Shown: positions 1 to 5,928 of the stretch, one piece after another | Layout: each line of letters starts with the position of its first letter | Numbering within the stretch: position 1 is the first letter of the stretch | NCBI GenBank assembly: GCA_038212405.1 | Contig: JBBQUN010000112.1 | Span: forward strand, 1 to 14,155 | Origin: JBBQUN01 sp038212405 | Lineage (GTDB): Bacteria > Actinomycetota > Acidimicrobiia > Acidimicrobiales > SZUA-35 | Length of the DNA: 14,155 bases | Direction of reading: 5' to 3' | Made by a program: the position numbers and the translations under genes | Notes under the pieces: model-generated | Told to the model about the DNA's origin: nothing | Databases searched by the model: none | The model's input: the letters and a program-made list of their open reading frames with translations, nothing else

Positions 1-2013
1 GACCTCGCGACTCACCGCGACCGGATCGCCCATCCGGTCGATCAGGGTGTCAGCCGCAAGTCGGAGTGGTGACGGAGGCTGACGAACCTCGAGGTGGTCG
101 TCGCCGAGGTCGACCTCGATCGCCGGCACCCCGACCGGGTCGAAGATGACCTGGACCATTTCCAGACCGGACATACCGTCGAGCAGCGCATGGTGAACCC
201 GGTCGATCATGGCGATGGCTCCCGGCCCGAACTCTTCGGGATCGAGGCCGTCGAAGAACGTCAGGTCGAACATCGCTCGATGGCGATCGAGCGCGACCAT
301 CTGGAGGTGCTCGCAGACCTCGAAGAGCTGCGCTCGCCCGCCCGGCGCAGCGAGCGTCTGCCGATGGACGTGGTTGGCGATGTCGAAGTGCGGGTCATCG
401 ACCCACGCCGGTCGACCGAGACCAAGCGGTAGTTCGCTGAGTCGGCGTCGCAAGCGCTGCGTGGTTGCGAGTCGGGCTTCGATGTGGCGGCGGCGTATCG
501 TCTCGATGTCGAGGCGGCCCGAACGGTCGAGGAGACGATGGCCGTCGATGATGAACAGTCCGCCCATGTGCATCGGCGTCGACGGTGACTCCATTCGTAG
601 AAAGCTCGTGTCGAGTGCGCTCAGGCGTTGGTAAGGCGGCGAGTCGATCTGTCGATGGACTGCGGTGGCTCGCGGCCTTGGCGCTCGGCGGCGGCGCAGG
701 AAGTCGCCGACCCGCTCATCGAACAGTGCGACGAGTCGTTCGGGCTCGGAGACCGCGTCGGTGTCGACGGTGAAGCCGACACATGCGGTTTCGAGGTGCG
801 AAACCAGGCCGATGTTCACCGCTGCCCCACCGGTCGGAGCGAACGGGTAGAAACGCGTGATCGCAGCACCGGCAATCGTCAACGGTTCCTTGAGCCCGGG
901 AACATTGGTGAGAACGAGATCCGAACCCTTCACCATGTTGGCGATGATGCTGATCGTCCAGTCGTCGGGCAATTGCTGCACGGCGGCGGCGATCGGCTGG
1001 ATGAACGGAATCGCCGGTTCATGGATTGCCTTCGAAATGGTCGAGCGGTATTCGTGCAGCGCGTCGAAGGGATGCGCGGCGGCTGAGGGTCGCAGGATCA
1101 GCCGAGCGGGTGCCCACTGGTTGCCACCAGCGTCATCGGACCGGCGACGAGTGTCGACGGGCATCGTGACGCGAAACGCCTCCGCCGCTTGACCGTGGTG
1201 GAGGTGGTAGTCGTGCAACGCTGCGATGGCGATCGTGACGAACACATCGTTGAGCGTTCCGCCGGCGCGATGGGCAGCCGCTCGTAGCCGATCGAGCGGG
1301 ACCTCGGTGGTGCCGGCCCACCGCTGCGAACCCCGGCCGGTCATCAGTGTCGACAGCGGCGGGCCTGCCGGGGCCATGAGGTGCACCGCCGAGCCGATGA
1401 GACTCAGCACGTTCGATGTGGCGTCGAGCGGGTGGCGGCCGGCGTTGGCTGCTGCAGCCAGGAGTTCGGCCGATACCGCCGTTGCTCTGGCTGGCGGCGT
1501 TGCCGGTGGAAGCGATGGTGCCGGCGCCTGCGGTGTCGCATGATCATCGAAGATTCGGAGTAGGCCCATGCCGCCGACGCCATCGGTCAACGTGTGACTC
1601 AACTTGAAGACCAGCGCCGCGCTGGTGCCGGTTGGATCGTCGATCAGGTGGAGTTCCCACAATGGGCGGGAGAGATCGAGTTCGTCCGAGGCCAGTCGGC
1701 CAACGATGTCGAGCAGCGAACGAAGGTCGCTTGCGTCATCGATTTCGGTGTGGAGGAGATGGTGGCGGAGCTCGACCTGGGTGTTGGACCAGTGGGGCCG
1801 CCCGAGACCGAGCGGTGCGTCGACGACTCGCTGGCGAAGTCGAGGGAGCCGTTCGATGGCACGCTCGACGCTGGCCGTCAGTGCATCCCAGGCCGGTCGC
1901 TGATCGAGGAGCGCCAACCCGACGATGGTGGTTCGCAGCAATGGGTCGCGTTGGATCTGCCACAGGGTGGCATCGGTGGGGTTCAGTCGATCAGCTGAGG
2001 ATGAGCGGGCCAT
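1..2013 (-). CDS. Tandem WS/DGAT acyltransferase (wax ester synthase/diacylglycerol acyltransferase), two fused domains, 3' end outside window
   Basis: An open frame of 671 codons with no stop runs from ATG 2013 off the left edge. It joins two wax ester synthase/diacylglycerol acyltransferase domains, the family that makes storage triacylglycerol or wax ester from acyl-CoA at the membrane or lipid droplet. Domain 1 covers about residues 1-450: N-terminal RLNPTDATLW, PLW at 117-119, catalytic-type motif SHTLTDG at 139-145, then the C-terminal region with GGTLNDVF and LTNVPG. A basic linker (RRRRAPRPR) follows. Domain 2 restarts at about 464 with LSALDTSFLRMESPSTPMHM, a textbook family N-terminus, and carries VHHALLDG with H607, H608, D612 and G613. 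Single-domain members are about 450-480 residues, so this is a fusion. The first histidine of motif 1 is serine; the second, generally held to be the catalytic one, is kept. No strong ribosome site is visible, but the ATG sits just before the conserved N-terminus. Whether both domains are active is not known. Confidence 0.9.
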   Translation of the reverse strand, partial: MARSSSADRLNPTDATLWQIQRDPLLRTTIVGLALLDQRPAWDALTASVERAIERLPRLRQRVVDAPLGLGRPHWSNTQVELRHHLLHTEIDDASDLRSLLDIVGRLASDELDLSRPLWELHLIDDPTGTSAALVFKLSHTLTDGVGGMGLLRIFDDHATPQAPAPSLPPATPPARATAVSAELLAAAANAGRHPLDATSNVLSLIGSAVHLMAPAGPPLSTLMTGRGSQRWAGTTEVPLDRLRAAAHRAGGTLNDVFVTIAIAALHDYHLHHGQAAEAFRVTMPVDTRRRSDDAGGNQWAPARLILRPSAAAHPFDALHEYRSTISKAIHEPAIPFIQPIAAAVQQLPDDWTISIIANMVKGSDLVLTNVPGLKEPLTIAGAAITRFYPFAPTGGAAVNIGLVSHLETACVGFTVDTDAVSEPERLVALFDERVGDFLRRRRAPRPRATAVHRQIDSPPYQRLSALDTSFLRMESPSTPMHMGGLFIIDGHRLLDRSGRLDIETIRRRHIEARLATTQRLRRRLSELPLGLGRPAWVDDPHFDIANHVHRQTLAAPGGRAQLFEVCEHLQMVALDRHRAMFDLTFFDGLDPEEFGPGAIAMIDRVHHALLDGMSGLEMVQVIFDPVGVPAIEVDLGDDHLEVRQPPSPLRLAADTLIDRMGDPVAVSREV

Positions 2014-2050
2014 GTCAACATCCCACCACCGGCAGGCGGCACCCAATAGA

Positions 2051-2097
2051 GGCCTCCGGCCCGTCGATTGCCGGAACGATGGCCCGCGGCGGAGGCC
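2051..2097. repeat. Inverted repeat in the divergent WS/DGAT-DUF3068 intergenic region
   Basis: GGCCTCCG at 2051-2058 is matched by CGGAGGCC at 2090-2097, a perfect 8-bp inverted repeat with a 31-nt spacer. It sits inside the 145-bp gap between two divergent genes (2014-2158). It could be an operator shared by both genes or a chance event in GC-rich DNA. I see no convincing -10/-35 pair in the gap. Confidence 0.25.
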
Positions 2098-2158
2098 GAA
2101 CGACCCTGCTCCAGCGCCCGCTCGAAGCGCATGCTCAGACCGAACGAAGGAGTAGGTC

Positions 2159-3181
2159 ATGGGTGGATCATCGATGGGTCGGGCAGCAGTGGGCGTTGGG
2201 GTCGGACTCCTCGCCATCGGGTTGTTCGTGCAGTTTGTCATCGTGCCCGGGCAGAGGCAGTTTCCCGATGACGTGCAGCGGCATCGCTACTACGAGGGCC
2301 AACTGGGTGTGATGCTCGACGCTGAGGCACTCGCAGCGTCCGACCTCGCAAATGCATTCGTTCGCGATGTGCCGATCACGATCGATCGACTGGTGGAAAC
2401 GCTCGAAACCAAGGGAACCGACGCGCTCGTCGATGATGCTTCCACCGTCTCGGGGCCGACCGGACCGATCCTGTCGACGGAGGACGTGTACGTCATCGAC
2501 CGCAAGAGTATGGAACACGCCCCAGCCGAGGTCAGCGCCGAGTTCGGCGACGACCGAGTGATTGCACGCGAAGGTCTGGTCATCGGGTTCCCGATCGGGA
2601 CCGAGCCCAGGGACTACCTGGGCTGGAACGGCGACACCTTGCAGGCTGATGTCCTCAGCTACGTCGCCGAGGTGGAACATGCCAACCTCAGCACCTACGA
2701 ATTCACTGCCGCCTCCGGACCGGCGACGATCGTCGACCCGGCCGTGCTCGGCTCGCTCCCACCGGCGTTGCCGAAGGCGATGATCGCTCAACTGGTTCCG
2801 GCCTTGGGCCTCGACGATGATGCAGTGGCGCAACTCACCGGCGTTTTGTCAGCGCTTCCCGACCCGGTGCCGCTGACCTACACCTACACCTATGCCACGA
2901 CGTACTGGGTCGAGCCGACGTCCGGCGTGCTCATCGACTACGAGAAGATGGAGTCTCGTCAGGTTGCGCTCGACGTGGGCGGACAATCGATTCCGGTGAC
3001 CGAGGTGATGCGGCTCGACTACTCCCAGACCGACGCCTCGGTGCTCGACGCGGTTGCCGACGCAGAGGATGCCAAGAGCCGCTTGCTCTGGCAGGGCAGG
3101 GTCCTTCCGCTGGGCTTGATGCTCGGCGGGCTGTTGATCGCGGGGTTCGGAGCGGTCGCCAGCAATCGAAGCCGCCGATAG
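2159..3181 (+). CDS. DUF3068 (PorA-family) membrane-anchored protein
   Basis: This is a 340-residue protein. It has an N-terminal hydrophobic segment (about residues 8-29), a large middle region presumably outside the membrane, and a C-terminal hydrophobic segment (about 314-334) followed by the basic tail NRSRR. The two-helix layout, the TYTYTYATTYWVEPTSG stretch near residue 240 and the following 'LIDYEK' match my recollection of DUF3068, an actinobacterial family also labelled PorA-family. No biochemical role is firmly established for it; a cell-envelope function is inference. The start is supported by GAAGGAG lying 6-7 nt before ATG 2159; a second ATG at 2174 is possible. The gene is divergent from the WS/DGAT gene and convergent with csrA, with its stop inside the arm of a hairpin. 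It is not part of the flagellar operon. Confidence 0.8.
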   Translation: MGGSSMGRAAVGVGVGLLAIGLFVQFVIVPGQRQFPDDVQRHRYYEGQLGVMLDAEALAASDLANAFVRDVPITIDRLVETLETKGTDALVDDASTVSGPTGPILSTEDVYVIDRKSMEHAPAEVSAEFGDDRVIAREGLVIGFPIGTEPRDYLGWNGDTLQADVLSYVAEVEHANLSTYEFTAASGPATIVDPAVLGSLPPALPKAMIAQLVPALGLDDDAVAQLTGVLSALPDPVPLTYTYTYATTYWVEPTSGVLIDYEKMESRQVALDVGGQSIPVTEVMRLDYSQTDASVLDAVADAEDAKSRLLWQGRVLPLGLMLGGLLIAGFGAVASNRSRR

Positions 3182-3200
3182 GTCGATCCTGTCGGCGGCT
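3170..3200. terminator. Hairpin between convergent DUF3068 and csrA genes
   Basis: AGCCGCCGA at 3170-3178 and TCGGCGGCT at 3192-3200 form a perfect 9-bp inverted repeat with a 13-nt loop. It covers the stop codon of the DUF3068 gene (3179-3181) and reaches into the csrA stop (3199-3201). The convergent position makes a shared bidirectional terminator likely. No run of T follows on either strand, so intrinsic activity is uncertain. Confidence 0.5.
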
Positions 3201-3432
3201 ACGGCCGGGGCTTTGGCAGGGGGAGTTTGCCGAAGTCGACGGCGCCGGTGTTGGCAGCAGCAGCCAAGTTGGCGGCGGCAATCTCTCGGGCGACCTCTTC
3301 ACGGTGCACCGTGATGGATCGAGGAGCCTCGATGCCGAGCCGAACGTGGTCGCCGCGGATCTCGATGACCCGCACCACGATGTTGGAGCCGATGACGATC
3401 GACTGATTCTGGCGACGGCTGAGAACGAGCAT
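3199..3432 (-). CDS. csrA: Carbon storage/translational regulator CsrA
   Basis: This 77-residue protein is a full CsrA, an RNA-binding dimer that represses translation by binding GGA motifs near ribosome sites. It opens with MLVLSRR and continues through RVIEIRGDHVRLGIEAP to VHREEV, where R44 of VHREE is the conserved RNA-contact arginine. The C-terminal tail (about residues 52-77, ending KLPLPKPRP) is longer than in the roughly 61-residue E. coli protein. The start ATG directly abuts the fliW stop (TAGATG), and no good Shine-Dalgarno sits at the right distance, so translation is probably coupled to fliW. In flagellated Gram-positive bacteria CsrA usually represses flagellin mRNA and is titrated by FliW. 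No flagellin gene is in this window. Confidence 0.95.
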   Translation of the reverse strand: MLVLSRRQNQSIVIGSNIVVRVIEIRGDHVRLGIEAPRSITVHREEVAREIAAANLAAAANTGAVDFGKLPLPKPRP

Positions 3433-3864
3433 CTACGAAACCAGTGCTTCCTGGGTGGAGTAGGCCGACGAATCGAGAACGAGTTGCTTGCCGATTCGTG
3501 ACTCGGTGTTGACGATGATCGGGCCGAGCAAATTGGCGGTGAGAGCGGTGACGTCGTCGCCGTCGCGGTGCACCGTGAGCAAGACGACCACCTGGACGTC
3601 TTCGATGGTTTCCACGCCCAACGCGGCCTGCACGGCGTCGTCGATCTCGAACTCGTAGTCGGGGTAGAACAGCCACGGAGTGGTGGCAAGGAATGCGAGC
3701 TCGGCCTGGTCGGCGCTTTGCACCCAGAAATACGGTGAGTCGTCGTCGATCTCGACCACGACGTAACGAGTCGAATCGGGAATGCCGAGGAGTCCGCCAG
3801 GAATCGAGATTGCCCGTTCGTCGGGGACGTCGAAGTCACCGAATCGGGAGGACGAAATATGCAT
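3433..3864 (-). CDS. fliW: Flagellar assembly factor FliW (CsrA antagonist)
   Basis: This 143-residue protein has the usual length and sequence of FliW: RFGDFDVPDERAISIPGGLL near the start, then FLATTPWLFYPDYEFEIDD, then TVHRDGDDVTALTANLLGPI, all typical family signatures. FliW binds either flagellin or CsrA. When flagellin is exported, freed FliW sequesters CsrA and relieves repression of flagellin translation. The directly adjacent downstream csrA, with no intervening base, fits this partner-switch model. AGGG lies about 9 nt before ATG 3864. A 17-nt gap separates it from the upstream membrane protein, so it is the penultimate gene of the same operon. Confidence 0.95.
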   Translation of the reverse strand: MHISSSRFGDFDVPDERAISIPGGLLGIPDSTRYVVVEIDDDSPYFWVQSADQAELAFLATTPWLFYPDYEFEIDDAVQAALGVETIEDVQVVVLLTVHRDGDDVTALTANLLGPIIVNTESRIGKQLVLDSSAYSTQEALVS

Positions 3865-3881
3865 TGCTGAGACCCTAGTCC

Positions 3882-4292
3882 TTAGTCGGTGCCGGGTGCG
3901 GGTTGGTCGGTGTCGACAATTGCCGCAGCGTCGTTGGCGCGACGCTGCGCTGCTTCGTGCCTGCGCCGTTCCCCGTCGGCTTCGTCGAGATAGTTGTCAT
4001 AGAGGTTGCCCAGCGCCCGGATCGAACCGACCGTGGCGGCGAAGATGAGCAGGAATCGGCCGATGGCCATGTGGAACGGCGCGGCGGGGTTGGCGGCCAT
4101 CATGAGCGAGTCCCAGCCAAGGCCAAGGGCGATGAGGAGCGAGAACCCCAACCGCTGTTGGCGCTGTGCTGAGCGATCGGTTGCCGGAACGCCGATGACC
4201 TGAATGGCGGTGGCGCGCTGGCGCAGTGTTGGTGCGGTGAGCAATTCGGCTGCGCCGTCGCTGACCGCACCACGGGAATTGGGGGATGCCAC
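3882..4292 (-). CDS. Hypothetical small two-helix membrane protein in flagellar operon
   Basis: This is a 136-residue protein I do not recognise. Two hydrophobic segments are visible, at about residues 48-67 (LGFSLLIALGLGW region) and 74-96 (MAIGRFLLIFAATVGSIRAL), separated by a short Asn-Pro turn. The N-terminal 45 residues are polar with several arginines, and the C-terminus is a charged, probably helical stretch (YLDEADGERRRHEAAQRRAN) ending in an acidic tail. The start is GTG at 4292; the flhF-like stop lies 7 nt upstream and the fliW start 17 nt downstream, so it is co-transcribed with them. It occupies the place where flhG/fleN often sits, but it has no ATPase motif and is not an FlhG. 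A role linked to flagella is inferred from position only. Confidence 0.75.
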   Translation of the reverse strand: MASPNSRGAVSDGAAELLTAPTLRQRATAIQVIGVPATDRSAQRQQRLGFSLLIALGLGWDSLMMAANPAAPFHMAIGRFLLIFAATVGSIRALGNLYDNYLDEADGERRRHEAAQRRANDAAAIVDTDQPAPGTD

Positions 4293-4299
4293 GAGCTGA

Positions 4300-5928
4300 T
4301 CAGCGCTTCTTCAATGCCATGGCCAACGCCGGTGTGAGCTGTCGGCCGGCGATCGAAACGATCGGCAGTCCAGCGTCGAGCGCAGCGTCGAGTTCGGCTG
4401 CGGTTGGGGCTGACTGGAGATCGATGGCGCACGGCAGGTCGAACGAGTCGATCAGATCCGAGAGCTCGGTGATCGGCCCCAACGAGCGCAGGGTCAGACG
4501 AAGCAGGTCGACCGCTCCATCGGCGACGATGCGGTCGATCATGGTGAGCACTCGAGGGGTGAGCATGCAATCAAGTGAATCGCCGCGTTCGCGGCGCCCG
4601 TCATCGGCTTCGAGAACGCCGATGCCTCGCCCGTTGGCTCGGGTTCGATCGAGGAGCCGCTGATGGAGATCCCGGCTGCTCTCGGCGAGTTGGTCGGCCG
4701 TGACTCCCTCGAGCGCGATCTCGTCGGTGAAGATGCTCAACCCAATCGAGGGATCGTTGGCGAACCGGGTGGCCAGCGGGAGTGCGATGTCGAGAGGACC
4801 AACGAGCAGCTGGACCTTGGCCTGGGTAGCGGGCCGAATCGGCAGCAGGGATTCGAGCCGAGTCAGATCGCCCCAGAACCGAGCGGTGTCGTTCGTCGAA
4901 TCATCGGCCCCCGCGCGATCACCCGGAGGACCAAGGGCCGATCGATCGACCGGCGTGGCACCGGTCGCCGAAGTGTCGAGTTGTTGGGCGCGAGTGCGGT
5001 CCGATGCCCTCCGCGCCGACGGGGCCAAGACCGCCGCTGGCGTCGGGGCTGGCGTCCAGGGTGCCACGCTCGTCTCGGCTCTCGCATCGACCCTGTCATC
5101 GACCCTGGCATCGACCCTGGCTCGTTGAGCGAGGATTGGCGGCGAGCCAACAAGGGCCGAGGGACGGGAGGGAGTCGTTGGTTCGACCCGGCGAAGTACA
5201 CCCGGAAAGCGAGCACCAACATCGGGATCGTCCATCAGGCCGCGCGGCGGGACTGAGCGTTCGATCGGGCGGGTTCGCTCGGCCAGGGTGGCGTCGTCGA
5301 ACAGACCGAGTGCGCCGTTCATGAGCTGGCCCACTCGTTCCTGGGCAGAAACATGGTCGGCCCGGTCGAGCATCGCTTGGCCTGGCGTCACGATCGGTTC
5401 CGGGTTCACCCCATGACGAGGTCCTCTGGTGAGCGGACCGTGCTCGGCCACGATCGTGCTCGAGCCGATCACGCCGAAGTCGTCGTCGATCGGCGCAAGA
5501 TCCTCAGGGGCGAAGCGGCGAACCGGTCGTTTCTCGATGGTTGGGGGAGTCGGCGTCGATGACGCCCCGATGGCGTCGACCCATGCCTGCTCGGATTCCA
5601 TGGCCGCAGTGAGGCTCGCGATCAAGTCATCATCGGCGTCGATGGTGTCGCTCACCGAGAGGTGCCCGGCACCAGCGGCTTCCTCAGCGGCATCAGCGCG
5701 ACGCCGCCCGAAACGCCGACCCGAACGCTGTTCCTCGCCGGGGGTCGATGGACGTTGCGATGGTGGCGAGGCCAACACCTCGAAGCCCTCCTTGCGGAAG
5801 AAGCCCGCGATGCCGCCGGTGCGGATGCGGTTGGCCTCGTGGATCGTGGCCTGGTCGCCGAGTTCGGAGCGGACCTCGCGGAGGAGGGCGCTCAGCTCAG
5901 GCCCGGTGTAGCGCTGCTGTGGTGTCAT
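4300..5928 (-). CDS. flhF: FlhF-like protein with degenerate GTPase domain
   Basis: This 542-residue protein has an FlhF-type N-terminus: RYTGPELSALLREVRSELG at 6-24, then RTGG and GFFRKEGFEVLA to residue 53. A long, probably disordered Pro/Arg/Asp-rich region (about 54-345) follows. The C-terminal part (about 345-542) resembles the FlhF NG domain: KVQLLVGPLDIALPLATRFA at 371-390 lies where LVGPTGVGKTTTIAKLA is expected. The lysine, the T/S and the invariant glycines of the P-loop are absent, so GTP binding of the usual kind looks lost. LDAGLPIVSIAGRQLTP at 517-533 resembles the normal C-terminal GLP...GQ.VP motif. FlhF normally sets flagellar site and number as an SRP-type GTPase. ATG 5928 lies 32 nt inside the end of flhA in another frame; the start is required to include the N-terminal motif. 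The symbol is by homology; the function may be structural. Confidence 0.75.
   Translation of the reverse strand: MTPQQRYTGPELSALLREVRSELGDQATIHEANRIRTGGIAGFFRKEGFEVLASPPSQRPSTPGEEQRSGRRFGRRRADAAEEAAGAGHLSVSDTIDADDDLIASLTAAMESEQAWVDAIGASSTPTPPTIEKRPVRRFAPEDLAPIDDDFGVIGSSTIVAEHGPLTRGPRHGVNPEPIVTPGQAMLDRADHVSAQERVGQLMNGALGLFDDATLAERTRPIERSVPPRGLMDDPDVGARFPGVLRRVEPTTPSRPSALVGSPPILAQRARVDARVDDRVDARAETSVAPWTPAPTPAAVLAPSARRASDRTRAQQLDTSATGATPVDRSALGPPGDRAGADDSTNDTARFWGDLTRLESLLPIRPATQAKVQLLVGPLDIALPLATRFANDPSIGLSIFTDEIALEGVTADQLAESSRDLHQRLLDRTRANGRGIGVLEADDGRRERGDSLDCMLTPRVLTMIDRIVADGAVDLLRLTLRSLGPITELSDLIDSFDLPCAIDLQSAPTAAELDAALDAGLPIVSIAGRQLTPALAMALKKR
5085..5120. repeat. Three 12-bp tandem repeats within the flhF-like gene
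   Basis: CATCGACCCTGT/G occurs three times in a row (5085-5096, 5097-5108, 5109-5120). On the minus strand it encodes a tetrapeptide repeat, RVDA-RVDD-RVDA, in the disordered middle region of the FlhF-like protein. The 12-bp unit keeps frame, so copy number could vary between strains by slippage without breaking the gene. Confidence 0.8.

Noticed and set aside
1632..2312. Plus-strand open frame of 226 codons crossing the WS/DGAT start and the DUF3068 start
   Set aside because: It overlaps two supported genes and is Arg/Gly/Trp-rich noise typical of GC-rich shadows.
2168..2833. Minus-strand open frame of 221 codons opposite the DUF3068 gene
   Set aside because: The His/Arg-rich translation lacks any motif, and the plus-strand frame has a good ribosome site, membrane helices and family resemblance.
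2931..3839. Minus-strand open frame of 302 codons across csrA and fliW in another frame
   Set aside because: Ser/Arg/Pro-rich shadow; CsrA and FliW are unmistakable in this region.
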